DNA of 64,000 nucleotides from Betaproteobacteria bacterium. GTDB taxonomy: Bacteria; Pseudomonadota; Gammaproteobacteria; Burkholderiales; SG8-39. The position numbers and the translations under genes were made by a program. The notes below the pieces were generated by a model, which ran no database searches, had not been told where the DNA came from, and was given only the letters and a program-made list of their open reading frames with translations. Below, piece by piece: positions 30,965 to 41,341 of this stretch. The stretch lies in the NCBI GenBank assembly GCA_947478805.1, contig CANJXQ010000001.1, forward strand, positions 41,843 to 105,842, read 5' to 3'. Position 1 is the stretch's first letter, and each line of letters begins with the position of its first letter.

Positions 30965-31882
30965 TCATCCGTTGCTAACAGACATTAGCCGATGGGGTTG
31001 CAGCCGTTTGCCTGGGACAACTAGCCCCAAACCCAGAAAGCGTCCCAACGGGGCATAGACCCTAACCTGACCTTGCGCAGGCTGCAAGCACTGGTCAGGC
31101 ATATCAGTTTCCTGGCCTTGCTGGAACCTTTGCGCAGCAATATCTCCTAGTTCAATTTTTGGCAATTCTGCAACCAACGTATCAACCGGCAACAGCAGTT
31201 CTGTGCGCCCAGCAAGGTCCAGCGACTCTAACCGCTCTAGGCTCGTTGCGCGTTCAAGACTTAGGTTACCTGTTTCTACCCGACGAAGACTCGCAAGGTG
31301 AGCGCCGCATCCAAGCGATTCACCAATGTCCTCTGCCAAGGTCCGGATATAGGTGCCCTTGCTGCAGCGCACGAATATCTGCAACATGTTGGCTGCGAGT
31401 GTCGTCGCTTCCAAGCGACGGATATTGACCTGCCGTGCTTTTCTCTCTACTTCAACGCCCATTCTGGCGAGTTTGTACAGGGGCTGTCCGTCCTTCTTCA
31501 GCGCCGAGTGCATTGGTGGAACCTGATTGATTTCTCCACGAAATGCAGCGAGCGCGCTGTCAAGTTGCGCCTTGCTCACATTTACAGGGCGCTCCTCGAC
31601 AATGAGTCCCTCGGCATCACCCGTCTCTGTCCGGATTCCCAGGCGCACATCCGCGACATAGGCCTTGTCCGCATCGAGCAGTTGTGAGCCAAATTTGGTG
31701 GCCTCTCCTAGGCAAATTGGTAGCAGGCCCGTTGCACGCGGGTCCAGGGTACCCGTGTGTCCCGCCCGTTGCGCCTCAAATAGTCTCTTGACGTGCTGTA
31801 GGACGGAATTAGACGAAGGACCCAAAGGCTTGTCGAGCAGAAGCACCCCGTCAATGCGCCGTGCATTGCGTGTCCTTGCCAT
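30965..31882 (-). CDS. truB: tRNA pseudouridine(55) synthase TruB
   Basis: Makes the universal pseudouridine 55 in the T-loop of tRNAs. The N-terminus reads RRIDGVLLLDKPLGPSSN and the catalytic Asp lies in GHTGTLDPRATGLLPICLGE. The KAYVADVRLGIRTETGD strand, CSKGTYIRTLAEDIGE and a C-terminal PUA-like part (QGQVRVYAPLGRFLGLG) complete it. The 305-residue length fits. It is 12 bp downstream of rbfA in the nusA-infB-rbfA-truB-rpsO-pnp cluster. Confidence 0.96.
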   Translation of the reverse strand: MARTRNARRIDGVLLLDKPLGPSSNSVLQHVKRLFEAQRAGHTGTLDPRATGLLPICLGEATKFGSQLLDADKAYVADVRLGIRTETGDAEGLIVEERPVNVSKAQLDSALAAFRGEINQVPPMHSALKKDGQPLYKLARMGVEVERKARQVNIRRLEATTLAANMLQIFVRCSKGTYIRTLAEDIGESLGCGAHLASLRRVETGNLSLERATSLERLESLDLAGRTELLLPVDTLVAELPKIELGDIAAQRFQQGQETDMPDQCLQPAQGQVRVYAPLGRFLGLGLVVPGKRLQPHRLMSVSNG

Positions 31883-31894
31883 GAGAGCGCCGGT

Positions 31895-32284
31895 CTAAGG
31901 CTTATCTGGAGTCGAATCGCTCGACGCCGGGAAATCGACCGGTTTCAATGCCTGATCAATCAGGTTCGACAGATGTATTCCACGGTCGATAGAGTCGTCG
32001 TAGAAAAAATGAAGCTCCGGCGTGTTATGGAGCCGGATGCGCTTCCCCAGCATTTGTCTCAGGAATGAAGATGCACGCTTCAATCCAGCTTCTGCGTGCT
32101 TTCTGGCCAGGTCATCGCCCAACTGGGTGAAGAAGACCTTTGCGTGCGCCAGATCCGGTGACACATCCACGGCGGTGATTGTCACCATCCCCACACCCGG
32201 ATCTTTCAACTCCAGCCGGATGATTTCCGAGAGTTCCTTCTGTATCTGGTCTTCGACCCGGCGCTGGCGCTGCTTATTGGCCAT
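31895..32284 (-). CDS. rbfA: 30S ribosome-binding factor RbfA
   Basis: KH-like cold-shock factor for maturation of the 16S rRNA 5' end. The 129-residue product starts [18 protein letters not shown] and shows [31 protein letters not shown] and the C-terminal [18 protein letters not shown], all characteristic. The position between infB (63 bp) and truB (12 bp) is conserved. Confidence 0.95.
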   Translation of the reverse strand: MANKQRQRRVEDQIQKELSEIIRLELKDPGVGMVTITAVDVSPDLAHAKVFFTQLGDDLARKHAEAGLKRASSFLRQMLGKRIRLHNTPELHFFYDDSIDRGIHLSNLIDQALKPVDFPASSDSTPDKP

Positions 32285-32347
32285 GATGTCCTTTTTCCAA
32301 GAACCAACTCTTCACAGCCGGTTCTGCAAGCGCCATTTGAATGTCAA

Positions 32348-34897
32348 TCAAAGCGTGCGTGCGACTTCCTGAACTTCGTACACCTCCAGGTTGTCACCTT
32401 CCCTGATGTCGTTGTAGTTTTTCAACGACAGGCCGCATTCAAAACCGGTTTTGACTTCCCGCACATCGTCCTTAAATCGCTTCAGGGAATCCAGTTCGCC
32501 GTCGAATACGACCACGTTGTCGCGGAGGAGTCGAACGCGCGCACCGCGCTTTACGACACCCTCTCGAACCATGCATCCTGCAACAGTCCCGATGCTGGAA
32601 ATCTTGTAGATCTGACGAATTTCGACCAGTCCCAGGATTGATTCCCGCTTTTCGGGAGACAACAGTCCTGACAGCGCTGCTTTCACTTCATCCACGGCTT
32701 CATAGATGATGTTGTAGTAGCGAATATCGATTCCGGAATTTTCCGCGAGTTTGCGCGCCATTGCATCGGCTCGGGTGTTGAAGCCGATGACCACAGCTTT
32801 CGATGCCAGCGCCAGATTGATATCTGATTCCGTGATGCCGCCGACGGCACTGTAGATCACATTGACCTTGACTTCGTCGGTCGACAGCTTGCCCAAGGCA
32901 TGCACCAGGGCTTCCTGTGAGCCTTGTACGTCAGCTTTGATCAGCAGGGGGAGCGTGCGCACTTCTCCGACCTGCTCGAAGATGTTCTCGAGACTCGCTG
33001 CCTGCTTCTTCGCGAGTTTGACGTCCCGGAACTTCCCTTGACGAAAGAGCGCGATCTCGCGCGCCTTGCGCTCGTCGGTGAGAACTACCACTTCCTCGCC
33101 TGCTCCCGGGACATCGGACAATCCCTGGATCTCAACCGGAATCGAGGGCCCTGCTTCCTGCACCATCTTGCCATTCTCATCGAGCATGGCGCGAACGCGC
33201 CCATACGCCGAGCCAGCCAGCAAGACGTCTCCTCGCCTCAACGTGCCCGACTGAACCAGCAATGTGGCAACCGGTCCGCGGCCCTTGTCCAGCCGCGCTT
33301 CGATCACGATGCCGGTTGCTGGCGCATCAGTAGGCGCCTTCAACTCCAGTACTTCTGCCTGCAACAAGACGTGTTCGAGCAGATCGTCGATTCCGGCCCC
33401 GGTCTTTGCAGAGACGGGGACGAATGGGGAATCACCGCCATATTCCTCGGGAACAACACTTTGGGCGACCAGTTCCTGCTTGACCCGATCAGGGTTCGAA
33501 TCCGGTTTGTCGATCTTGTTGATTGCAACTACCAGCGGAACGTTGGCAGCCCGTGCGTGATGTATCGCCTCGATAGTCTGCGGCATGACGCCATCATCGG
33601 CGGCGACAACAAGGATCACGATGTCGGTAACCTTTGCGCCGCGCGCGCGCATGGCAGTAAACGCCTCGTGACCCGGCGTATCCAGGAATGTGATCATCCC
33701 CTTCGGGGTCTCTACGTGATATGCCCCGATGTGCTGAGTAATGCCGCCTGCTTCCCCAGCGGCGACTTTCGCCCTGCGAATGTAGTCAAGGAGCGAGGTC
33801 TTACCGTGGTCAACGTGGCCCATGACCGTGACAACCGGTGCCCTGGGACGTTGCTCGGTTGAGTGGTGTGTTGCGGTGTCAACGATGTAGGCTTCTGGGT
33901 CATCCAGCTTGGCCGCGATGCCCGTGTGCCCCAACTCGCCCACGACAATCAGTGCGGTCTCCTGATCAAGCACCTGGTTGATCGTCACCATGCTGCCAAG
34001 CTTCATCAGTGCCTTGATGACCTCTGCTGCCTTGACGGACATCTTGTGCGCAAGTTCAGCGACGGTAATTGTCTCGGGAACATGAATTTCCCGAACAACA
34101 GGTTCACTGGGAGCAAGGAACTGGGGCTGCGAATCGGTGCTCGACGATTGCGAGCCCTTGGCGTGTCGGGCCCTGGCGTGCCACCCTGAAGCACCCTGAA
34201 CGTCGCCGCGCGTCTTGATGGTGCGTCGCTTCGCCCCTTCGTCCTTCCAAACCGTGACCGACTTCTTTTTCTTTTCAGCCGCCGCAGCTTCATCGGAAAC
34301 CTTCGGCTTGTGCAAGGTGGTGTCGCCAGCACCGGCAACTGCCGGAGCAGCCGCAGCCGCAGCCAACTTCTTTTGCTCGGCTTCGCGTTGTTCTGCGAGT
34401 TGGCGCTCTCGTTCCTGCTTTTCCGCGACTTCAGCGGCTTGCCTTGCGGCCAACTCCTCCTGGCGGCGCTGCTCTTCCTTGCGAATTTCAAGCTGTTCCG
34501 CGTTAATGACAGGCGTAGCGGCGGGCGCAACAACTGGCGGCGCAGCAATCACTTCAGGTACAGCAACCTCAACGGCCGGGGTAGCGCTGTCCGAGGCATC
34601 TCTCTTGACGAATACGCGCTTCTTCTTGACTTCTACCTGAATGGTTCTCGCCTTGCCGCTGGAATCGGACTTCTTGATGATTTCCGACGTTTGCTTGCGC
34701 GTCAGCGTGATCTTGTTCTTGGGCTCGGCCGCTCCATGGGCTTTGCGCAGGTAATCGAGCAAGCGCGTCTTGTCTTGCTCGGATAGCGTATCTTCGGCCA
34801 CGCGCTTATCCACGCCTGCGGCCCGAAGCTGTTCAAGCAGTACCGTCGGCGGAACTTTGAGTTCGCCTGCGAATTGAGCGACGCTGGTTTGTGCCAT
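32348..34897 (-). CDS. infB: Translation initiation factor IF-2
   Basis: GTPase placing fMet-tRNA on the 30S subunit. The 849-residue chain has an IF2_N domain ([20 protein letters not shown]), then a highly charged coiled-coil segment at about residues 135-185 rich in Glu, Arg, Gln and Ala. The G domain has P-loop [16 protein letters not shown], switch [12 protein letters not shown] and NKID. Domains II, III and the C-terminal fMet-tRNA-binding domain ([16 protein letters not shown]) follow. It lies 10 bp after nusA. Confidence 0.97.
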   Translation of the reverse strand: MAQTSVAQFAGELKVPPTVLLEQLRAAGVDKRVAEDTLSEQDKTRLLDYLRKAHGAAEPKNKITLTRKQTSEIIKKSDSSGKARTIQVEVKKKRVFVKRDASDSATPAVEVAVPEVIAAPPVVAPAATPVINAEQLEIRKEEQRRQEELAARQAAEVAEKQERERQLAEQREAEQKKLAAAAAAPAVAGAGDTTLHKPKVSDEAAAAEKKKKSVTVWKDEGAKRRTIKTRGDVQGASGWHARARHAKGSQSSSTDSQPQFLAPSEPVVREIHVPETITVAELAHKMSVKAAEVIKALMKLGSMVTINQVLDQETALIVVGELGHTGIAAKLDDPEAYIVDTATHHSTEQRPRAPVVTVMGHVDHGKTSLLDYIRRAKVAAGEAGGITQHIGAYHVETPKGMITFLDTPGHEAFTAMRARGAKVTDIVILVVAADDGVMPQTIEAIHHARAANVPLVVAINKIDKPDSNPDRVKQELVAQSVVPEEYGGDSPFVPVSAKTGAGIDDLLEHVLLQAEVLELKAPTDAPATGIVIEARLDKGRGPVATLLVQSGTLRRGDVLLAGSAYGRVRAMLDENGKMVQEAGPSIPVEIQGLSDVPGAGEEVVVLTDERKAREIALFRQGKFRDVKLAKKQAASLENIFEQVGEVRTLPLLIKADVQGSQEALVHALGKLSTDEVKVNVIYSAVGGITESDINLALASKAVVIGFNTRADAMARKLAENSGIDIRYYNIIYEAVDEVKAALSGLLSPEKRESILGLVEIRQIYKISSIGTVAGCMVREGVVKRGARVRLLRDNVVVFDGELDSLKRFKDDVREVKTGFECGLSLKNYNDIREGDNLEVYEVQEVARTL

Positions 34898-34907
34898 TGG
34901 CTTCCTG

Positions 34908-36386
34908 TTATTCCGCGAACCAGTGCGCGCGAGCCTTCATGATCAGGTCCTTTGCTCGCTCGCTGTCGATTGCCGCAATTTCAAGCAAGTCGTCCACGGC
35001 AAGATCACCAAGATCATCCCGAGTCTTGATGCCGGCGGTTGCGAGCTTCACTGCCAGTTCGCTATCCATTCCCTCCAGGCTGCGCAATTCGGGATCGACG
35101 CCCTCAGCCTGCTCTTCACTCTTGATTGCCTGGACGATCAGGGCATCGCGTGCCCGGCTGCGAAGCTCATTGACCGTCGTCTCATCGAGCGAGCTGATCT
35201 CAAGCATTTCGTTGATGGGAACATATGCGACTTCCTCCAGCGAGGAAAAACCCTCCTGGATGAGAATGTCCGCCACCTCTTCATCGACGTCCAGTTTCTC
35301 CATGAAGAGCTGCCTGGTCGCCTCACTCTCGGTTCTCGATTTTTCCTGGGACTCGGCTTCACTCATCAGGTTGATGGTCCAACCGGTAAGCTCTGAGGCC
35401 AAACGCACATTCTGGCCGCTACGTCCTATCGCAATAGCCAGGTTTTCTTCGTCGACAACGACATCCATGCTGTGTTTGTCTTCATCAACGAGGATGCTCG
35501 TGACTTCTGCCGGTGCCAGGGCACCGATGACGAATTGGGCCGGGTCCGCCGACCAGAGCACGATATCCACGCGCTCTCCGCCGAGTTCCTGGGTTACCGC
35601 CTGCACGCGCGAACCGCGCATGCCTACGCATGTTCCAATGGGGTCGATGCGCTTGTCATTTGTGTGAACGGCAATTTTTGCGCGGATTCCTGGATCGCGC
35701 GCCGCCGACTTGATCTCAAGGAGACCTTCTTCGATCTCCGGCACCTCCAGGCGAAACAGCTCGGAAATGAACTGCGGCGCTGTTCTGGAAAGGACCAGTT
35801 GCGGCCCCCTGATGGCGCGCTCCACTTTCAGGAGGTAGGCGCGCACACGGTCGCCGACGCGTAGATTCTCCTTGAGGATCATCTGGTCGCGCGGCAAAAT
35901 CGCTTCAACACGCCCCGCCTCGACGATGGCGTTGCCCCGCTCGATGCGTTTGATCGTTCCGGTGACGAGTTTCTCGTTGCGTCCGAGGAAGTCCTGCAGC
36001 AACTGCTCGCGCTCGGCATCCCTGATCCGTTGCAGAATGACTTGTTTCGCCGCTTGAGCACCGATTCGGCCGAATTCGATCGGCTCCAGTTGCTCTTCGA
36101 TGAAGTCCTCCACCGCGATGTCTTCACCGTGCTGGGTCTTTGCCTCAGTCAAAGCAATCTGGTGGAGCGGTGATTCCACGGCATCGTCGGCCACGACCTG
36201 CCAGCGACGGAAGGACTCGAAATCCCCGGTGTCGCGGTCGATGGCAACCCTCACCTCGACTTCGTCACTGAAGCCCTTTTTCGTCGCAGAGGCGATGGCC
36301 ATTTCAAGCGCACCGAAGACTGTCTCCTTATGGACATTCTTCTCCCGCGCCAGAGCATCAACGAGCAAAAGCAATTCTCGGCTCAC
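34908..36386 (-). CDS. nusA: Transcription termination/antitermination factor NusA
   Basis: RNA polymerase-binding factor for pausing, termination and rRNA antitermination. Domains in order: N-terminal polymerase-binding domain ([20 protein letters not shown]), S1 ([20 protein letters not shown]), two KH domains ([38 protein letters not shown]) and C-terminal acidic helix-hairpin-helix repeats. The GTG start at 36386 has GGAGG 7 nt upstream, so it is preferred over a TTG two codons earlier. The length of 492 residues is normal. It lies between rimP and infB. Confidence 0.96.
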   Translation of the reverse strand: MSRELLLLVDALAREKNVHKETVFGALEMAIASATKKGFSDEVEVRVAIDRDTGDFESFRRWQVVADDAVESPLHQIALTEAKTQHGEDIAVEDFIEEQLEPIEFGRIGAQAAKQVILQRIRDAEREQLLQDFLGRNEKLVTGTIKRIERGNAIVEAGRVEAILPRDQMILKENLRVGDRVRAYLLKVERAIRGPQLVLSRTAPQFISELFRLEVPEIEEGLLEIKSAARDPGIRAKIAVHTNDKRIDPIGTCVGMRGSRVQAVTQELGGERVDIVLWSADPAQFVIGALAPAEVTSILVDEDKHSMDVVVDEENLAIAIGRSGQNVRLASELTGWTINLMSEAESQEKSRTESEATRQLFMEKLDVDEEVADILIQEGFSSLEEVAYVPINEMLEISSLDETTVNELRSRARDALIVQAIKSEEQAEGVDPELRSLEGMDSELAVKLATAGIKTRDDLGDLAVDDLLEIAAIDSERAKDLIMKARAHWFAE

Positions 36387-36403
36387 TTGCAACCTCCTGC
36401 TCC

Positions 36404-36850
36404 CTATAACTTTGGCACCAACCGCGCCCGCTCGAGGTTTGACAGGTCAAAGACCAGTTGTCCACCATCGAAATCGAGCGCTACCTGTTCACCGTCTATC
36501 CCGCGCAAAGTGCCAACCACCCGCCTGCGACCGTCAACCAGGACGCGCAGCCGTACTTCAATCTGATGACCGGAAAAACGCCGGAAATCAGCAGCTTTCT
36601 TCAACTTTCGATCCAGCCCGGGCGATGAAACCTCGAGACGGTCGAAATCGATCCCTTCCACCGGCAAGACCCGCTGCAACTGCCGTGTTACCCGCGCGCA
36701 ATCGTCAAGCGTTATCCCTACCGACGCTTTTTCAAGCGAATTCTCAATAAAAATCCGTAACATCTTTCCCCGATTGGAAATCTCCAAATCGGCAAGCTCG
36801 TAGCCCAGGCCGTTCACGGTTTGTTCGATCAACGCTTCCAATGCACTCAT
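36404..36850 (-). CDS. rimP: Ribosome maturation factor RimP
   Basis: Assists 30S assembly. The 148-residue product begins [20 protein letters not shown] and has the family segments [20 protein letters not shown] and [20 protein letters not shown], followed by a C-terminal SH3-like domain ([18 protein letters not shown]). ATG at 36850 gives the standard length; upstream in-frame codons reach into the leader hairpin. First gene of rimP-nusA-infB-rbfA-truB. Confidence 0.95.
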   Translation of the reverse strand: MSALEALIEQTVNGLGYELADLEISNRGKMLRIFIENSLEKASVGITLDDCARVTRQLQRVLPVEGIDFDRLEVSSPGLDRKLKKAADFRRFSGHQIEVRLRVLVDGRRRVVGTLRGIDGEQVALDFDGGQLVFDLSNLERARLVPKL

Positions 36851-36874
36851 CGAAAAAGACCAGATCCCGTCCCA

Positions 36875-36905
36875 CAAATAAAAAATGGGCTGGTCCAGCC
36901 CATTC
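36875..36905 (-). terminator. Intrinsic terminator in the rimP leader (possible attenuator)
   Basis: The inverted repeat AATGGGCTGG/CCAGCCCATT (36884-36893, 36895-36904) is followed on the minus strand by a T-rich tract (complement of AAATAAAAA). It lies 25-55 nt before the rimP ATG and downstream of a strong-looking promoter at 36960-36988. It can therefore end rluB transcripts and also attenuate the rimP-nusA-infB operon. Confidence 0.75.
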
Positions 36906-36959
36906 GGTTATTTCCGTGGCCCTAGCAAAACCACGCCAGAAGCCCGACTACGAAAGGAA

Positions 36960-36988
36960 ATTATAACAAGAAAAATGTGCCGAAACAA
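36960..36988 (-). promoter_or_regulatory. Candidate sigma-70 promoter for rimP-nusA-infB operon
   Basis: On the minus strand TTGTTT (36983-36988) and a perfect TATAAT (36960-36965) are spaced by 17 nt. They start right after the rluB stop codon. The predicted start near 36953 yields a leader of about 100 nt containing a CGTGG/CCACG hairpin (36915-36935) and the terminator above. Confidence 0.65.
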
Positions 36989-36997
36989 CGAGAAGTA

Positions 36998-37861
36998 TCA
37001 CTTATCGGCGCTGTCGACCTCATTTGTCCCGGCAGTCAATGCCAAAAGAGACCTGACTTGGTCAGGTTCGAGTTGCAGCCACCGGCCTCTCGGAAGTCTT
37101 GGCGGCAACATCAATGGGCCAAAACGTATCCGCGTCAGTCGACTTACCACCAAGCCGATGGCCTCGAATATCCGCCTGACTTCGCGGTTACGACCTTCGG
37201 AGAGTGTCACGCGGTACCATCGGTTGGCCCCCTCTCCCCCCTCGAATCGGATGGCATCGAAGTGTGCCGGGCCGTCTTCCAGCATCACGCCTTTCTTCAG
37301 GCTTTCCAGCTGCGCGGTCGTGACCTCGCCCATGACACGGACTGCATATTCACGCTCCAGTCCATGACTCGGATGCATCAAGCGGTTGGCAAGATCCCCT
37401 GAGTCGGTGATCAGCAGGACGCCACTGGTGTTGAAATCCAACCGTCCGACTGCCAGCCAACGCCTCCCCCTGACGCGAGGCAACCGATCAAACACAGTGG
37501 GGCGGCCTTCGGGGTCGTGCATGGTGACCATCTCGCCTGCGGGCTTGTGGTAGAGCAGCACGCTGGGTGTTGCCCCTTCGGCCTGGTTCCTGATCGGTTT
37601 GTGATCGAACAGTATTCGGTCGCCGGGCGCAACCCTTTGCCCTAAAAGAGCTTTTTCACCATTGACGGTGACCCTTCCGGCTGCGATGACTTCTTCCATG
37701 TCCCGGCGCGACCCCATTCCCGCGCGCGCAAGCACCTTCTGAAGCTTTTCGGTAACGGCGCCAGCGGCCTGGACCGCCGATCGGGCTAATGGCTCCTCAG
37801 GCCGCGCTGGCCTCTGTGCCCTCGGGAGGGATTGCCTCGTCGCCTCCTGGCGACTCGGCAT
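36998..37861 (-). CDS. rluB: 23S rRNA pseudouridine(2605) synthase RluB
   Basis: RsuA/RluB-family pseudouridine synthase. Seen are an S4 RNA-binding domain ([20 protein letters not shown]), the catalytic Asp region [20 protein letters not shown] and [19 protein letters not shown]. The start is difficult: no ATG, GTG or TTG lies between the scpB stop and the S4 domain, so the gene must begin inside scpB. The ATG at 37861 (287 residues, 65-nt overlap) is the only ATG. A TTG at 37957 would give 319 residues and a 161-nt overlap. The N-terminal region is basic and low in complexity, common for betaproteobacterial RluB. Confidence 0.9.
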   Translation of the reverse strand: MPSRQEATRQSLPRAQRPARPEEPLARSAVQAAGAVTEKLQKVLARAGMGSRRDMEEVIAAGRVTVNGEKALLGQRVAPGDRILFDHKPIRNQAEGATPSVLLYHKPAGEMVTMHDPEGRPTVFDRLPRVRGRRWLAVGRLDFNTSGVLLITDSGDLANRLMHPSHGLEREYAVRVMGEVTTAQLESLKKGVMLEDGPAHFDAIRFEGGEGANRWYRVTLSEGRNREVRRIFEAIGLVVSRLTRIRFGPLMLPPRLPRGRWLQLEPDQVRSLLALTAGTNEVDSADK

Positions 37862-38480
37862 CCTCTTCTGCGACGTCGTGCTCGTCGGCGATGACTTCGG
37901 CTTGCCCCGTAGTGGGCTCGCTTTGGGCTTGGGGCGTCGGGTGGGTTTCGATTTCAAGGGTTTGGATGATTTCGTCTAGTGCGGGCAATTCCTGCAGGGT
38001 TCGCAGGCCCAGGTCATCGAGAAAGGTCTTCGTCGTCGCATAAAGCGCCGGTCGGCCCGGCACGTCGCGGTGTCCGACCACATCGATCCAACCACGATCT
38101 TCCAGTTTCTTGATAACTTCACTGGAGACCGTTACGCCGCGGATTTCCTCGATATCTCCCCGCGTCACGGGCTGACGATACACGATGATCGCCAATGTCT
38201 CCATCACGGCGCGTGAGTAGCGCGGCGGCTTTTCAGGGTTAAGGCGATCCAGAAAGCGCTGGAACGCGGGGCGAGTCTGGAATCTCCAGCCGCTGGCGAG
38301 GTTAACCAGTTCCACGGCGCGCAGCTTCCATTCGTCGCGCATTTCGTCGAGCAGGCGCCGGATCGTATCCGCCCCGACCTCCTCGTCGAACAGTTTGCGC
38401 ATTTCCGCGATGGTGAGCGGCGACGTCGCCGTCAGCAACGCGGCTTCCAGTACCACTTTCACTTCACTCGGGCTGAGCAT
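37797..38480 (-). CDS. scpB: Segregation and condensation protein B
   Basis: Winged-helix kleisin-interacting subunit of the SMC-ScpAB condensin. The 227-residue product has [60 protein letters not shown] and the [18 protein letters not shown] block. It ends in an acidic, disordered tail whose DNA also encodes the start of rluB. ATG at 38480 overlaps the scpA stop by 17 nt; a TTG two codons earlier is less likely. Confidence 0.95.
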   Translation of the reverse strand: MLSPSEVKVVLEAALLTATSPLTIAEMRKLFDEEVGADTIRRLLDEMRDEWKLRAVELVNLASGWRFQTRPAFQRFLDRLNPEKPPRYSRAVMETLAIIVYRQPVTRGDIEEIRGVTVSSEVIKKLEDRGWIDVVGHRDVPGRPALYATTKTFLDDLGLRTLQELPALDEIIQTLEIETHPTPQAQSEPTTGQAEVIADEHDVAEEDAESPGGDEAIPPEGTEASAA

Positions 38481-39297
38481 TGGCAAGCTTCACATAAATG
38501 GGTGCAAAAGGTTCGGCCTGAGTCACCTCGATCAATCGCTCGCGAACGAGTTCCAGGACCGCGAGAAAATTGACGACAAGCATGGGCACGCCCTTGCTTG
38601 GATCGAAGAGACTGATGAACTCAGCAAATCTTCCCTCGGCAAGTCGGCGCAGGATGATGGTCATGTACTCGCGCACCGACATCTCGTCTCGCCCGATATG
38701 GTGGTGCTGATTGACCCGCGCACGCGCCAGCAGCGAGCGCCAGGCTGCGGCAAGGTCCTCGACGCTGACCTCGGGCATGCGATCGACCATCGTTTGCTCG
38801 ATCCAGACCTCCACGCGACCGTAGTCGCGCCCGAGTTGTGGTATCGCGTCGATTTTCTGCGCCGCAGCCTTCATCCGCTCATATTCCAGGAGCCGTCGAA
38901 CCAGCTCGGCCCGAGGGTCGGTCTCATCCTCGATGGCCTTCGGTCTTGGCAGCAGCATCCTCGATTTGATTTCCATCAGCATGGCCGCCATCACCAGATA
39001 CTCGGCGGCCAGCTCGAGATTCTTGTGGCGCATCACCTCCACATACTCCATGTACTGTTCGGTCAGCTTGGCCATTGGTATGTCGAGCACATCGACATTT
39101 GCCTTGCGGATCAGGTAGAGGAGCAGGTCGAGCGGGCCCTCAAACGCGTCGAAGAAGACCTCCAGCGCATCGGGGGGAATGTACAGATCCAGCGGCAGCT
39201 CGGTGAGGAGTTCCCCGCGCACGCGGATGGCGTGGGGTGCTGGCACTGCCAGTTCGACCGGCGTCGGGATCACTCCCTGGACAGGGTCGGTGCTCAT
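38464..39297 (-). CDS. scpA: Segregation and condensation protein A (kleisin)
   Basis: Kleisin bridging the two SMC heads. The N-terminal motif [20 protein letters not shown] and the following [20 protein letters not shown] are diagnostic. [20 protein letters not shown] follows, and the C-terminal winged helix includes [20 protein letters not shown]. The 277-residue length is normal. ATG overlaps the trpS stop by 4 nt, and its own end overlaps scpB, so trpS-scpA-scpB-rluB is one translationally coupled unit. Confidence 0.95.
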   Translation of the reverse strand: MSTDPVQGVIPTPVELAVPAPHAIRVRGELLTELPLDLYIPPDALEVFFDAFEGPLDLLLYLIRKANVDVLDIPMAKLTEQYMEYVEVMRHKNLELAAEYLVMAAMLMEIKSRMLLPRPKAIEDETDPRAELVRRLLEYERMKAAAQKIDAIPQLGRDYGRVEVWIEQTMVDRMPEVSVEDLAAAWRSLLARARVNQHHHIGRDEMSVREYMTIILRRLAEGRFAEFISLFDPSKGVPMLVVNFLAVLELVRERLIEVTQAEPFAPIYVKLANAQPE

Positions 39298-40496
39298 GAA
39301 TACCCCAGCCCCATGGCTTCGCGAACCTCGCGCATGGTTTCCTGGGCCAGTTTTTGCGCCTTTTCGCAGCCGTCGGTGACGATGTTCTTGACCAGCGTGG
39401 GATCATCCAGAAACTTCTGGGCGCGCTCGCGCATGGGCGCAAGCTCCGCCAATACCGAGTCGATCACCGGTTGCTTGCACTCCAGGCATCCGATTCCTGC
39501 GGAACGACAGCCCGCGTCCGCCCATTGCCTGGTCTTCTCGTCCGAATACACGACGTGAAATTGCCACACCGGGCAGTTGGCCGGGTTTCCGGGATCATTG
39601 CGCTTCACCCTGGCAGGGTCCGTCGGCATGGTCCGGATTTTCTTCTTGATCACTTCCGGGTCATCCCGCAACGCCACCGTGTTGTTGTAGGACTTGGACA
39701 TCTTTTGTCCATCAAGGCCGGGCAGCTTGGATGCTTCGGTCAGCAGAACGTCGGGCTCCACCAGAATCATGCGCCCGCCGCCTTCGAGGTACCCATACAG
39801 GCGTTCCTTGTCTCCGACAGAAAGGTTTTGCTGTTCCTCGAGCAGCGCACGTGCTGCATCCAACGCCTCCGCGTCCCCCTGCTCCTGGAAACGCGTGCGC
39901 AACTGCAGATACAACTTCGCCTTCTTGCTGCCCATGCGCTTGACCGCGGTCTTCGCCTTGTCCTCGAATCCAGGCTCGCGTCCATAGACGTGGTTGAAAC
40001 GGCGCGCAATCTCGCGCATGAATTCGATATGCGGCACCTGGTCTTCGCCCACCGGAACGAATTTCGCACGGTAGATCAAAACGTCAGCTGCCTGCAGCAG
40101 CGGATATCCGAGGAAGCCATAGGTGGACAGGTCGCGGTCGGTCAGCTTTTCCTGCTGGTCCTTGTAGGTAGGCACGCGCTCGAGCCAGCCCAGTGGCGTG
40201 ATCATCGACAGCAGCGTGTGCAATTCGGCATGTTCCGGCACCCGGGACTGGATGAACAGCACGGATTGGGCCGGATCCACGCCCGCGGCCAGCCAATCGA
40301 TCACCATGTCCCAGACGCTCTGCTCGATCACCTCCGGCGTGTCGTAGTGCGTGGTCAGCGCATGCCAGTCGGCAACAAAGAAATAGCACGGGTACTCGGC
40401 CTGCAGGCGGACCCAGTTCTTGATGGCGCCGTGGAAGTGCCCGAGATGGAGCGCTCCGGTGGGTCGCATGCCTGAAACAATTCGTTCTTGATACAT
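39294..40496 (-). CDS. trpS: Tryptophanyl-tRNA synthetase
   Basis: Class I synthetase charging tRNA-Trp. The HIGH-type motif is ALHLGHFHGAIKN and the KMSKS motif is present in GQKMSKSYNNTVAL. The specificity region QAADVLIYRAKFVPVGEDQ is typical TrpRS. At 400 residues it is longer than the ~335-residue E. coli enzyme, because of an insertion around residues 170-240 (KKAKLYLQLRTRFQEQGDAE) and extra segments near CPVWQFHVVYSDEK. This long form is common in betaproteobacteria. Confidence 0.96.
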   Translation of the reverse strand: MYQERIVSGMRPTGALHLGHFHGAIKNWVRLQAEYPCYFFVADWHALTTHYDTPEVIEQSVWDMVIDWLAAGVDPAQSVLFIQSRVPEHAELHTLLSMITPLGWLERVPTYKDQQEKLTDRDLSTYGFLGYPLLQAADVLIYRAKFVPVGEDQVPHIEFMREIARRFNHVYGREPGFEDKAKTAVKRMGSKKAKLYLQLRTRFQEQGDAEALDAARALLEEQQNLSVGDKERLYGYLEGGGRMILVEPDVLLTEASKLPGLDGQKMSKSYNNTVALRDDPEVIKKKIRTMPTDPARVKRNDPGNPANCPVWQFHVVYSDEKTRQWADAGCRSAGIGCLECKQPVIDSVLAELAPMRERAQKFLDDPTLVKNIVTDGCEKAQKLAQETMREVREAMGLGYS

Positions 40497-40533
40497 GATC
40501 CGCCTTGAGCGGCCTGCACGGCCGACGATGCTC

Positions 40534-41196
40534 CTAGAGCTGGAAAATCAACTCGATCACCTGGATCGAACCCTGAACCATTGGGGACAGGATCATTCCA
40601 AGCACATTGGTAAATAACAACACGAGCAAAATCGGGAACCCAAGCGGCTCCAACTTTGCATAGCTTAGCGCAAGCGGATGGGGCAGCAAGGATACGACAA
40701 TGCGCCCGCCATCCAACGGCAGGATCGGCAGCAAGTTCAACACCATGAGCACCACGTTCACCGTGATTCCTGCCTCCGCCATGAGGCTCAACGGCAGAGT
40801 GAACATGTTGGGAGGCATCAACATTGCCCCCTTGAGCAGCACCGCCCAAAGGATTGCCATGAACAGGTTCGCAACCGGGCCTGCAGCGGCGACCCAAAGC
40901 ATGTCCCGTTTCGGATTGTTGAGCGCGCCAAAATTCAGCGGCACGGGCTTGGCCCAGCCAAACAGGATGCCGGAGCCCGCTGCCAGCTTGCTCATGACGA
41001 GAATCACCAGCGGCACAATGATGGTGCCGACCAAGTCGATGTGCCGCAAGGGGTTCAGGCTGATGCGCCCGAGGCGCCAGGCCGTCGTGTCGCCGAAATG
41101 CCTTGCCACATAACCATGCGCGGCTTCATGCAGGGTGATCGCGAAGATCACCGGCAGCGCGTAGATGGCGATTGTCTGGACGAGATTCAATTCCAT
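40534..41196 (-). CDS. Site-2 protease family (M50) membrane metalloprotease
   Basis: Polytopic membrane protein of the M50 zinc protease superfamily. The zinc-binding HExxH motif appears as HEAAHGYVARHFGD near residue 25 and the second ligand motif as LLPILPLDGGRIV. Four to six transmembrane segments fill its 220 residues, and there is no PDZ domain, unlike RseP at 2.9 kb. The substrate is unknown for this subgroup. It sits 37 bp upstream of trpS on the same strand, a pairing seen in betaproteobacteria. ATG at 41196 is preferred over an upstream GTG. Confidence 0.88.
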   Translation of the reverse strand: MELNLVQTIAIYALPVIFAITLHEAAHGYVARHFGDTTAWRLGRISLNPLRHIDLVGTIIVPLVILVMSKLAAGSGILFGWAKPVPLNFGALNNPKRDMLWVAAAGPVANLFMAILWAVLLKGAMLMPPNMFTLPLSLMAEAGITVNVVLMVLNLLPILPLDGGRIVVSLLPHPLALSYAKLEPLGFPILLVLLFTNVLGMILSPMVQGSIQVIELIFQL

Positions 41197-41341
41197 GACC
41201 GCCACAGCGCGGCCCTAGTGGCTTGTGAAGCGGTGTATTCTAGCAGAGCACCCTCCCCCGGAGCCGTCGGCGCCTGCTTCAAGGCCACATGTTCCATGGC
41301 ACGTGCCTTACGCTGCGTGGCGCCCCGCCTCAGCGCGCACG

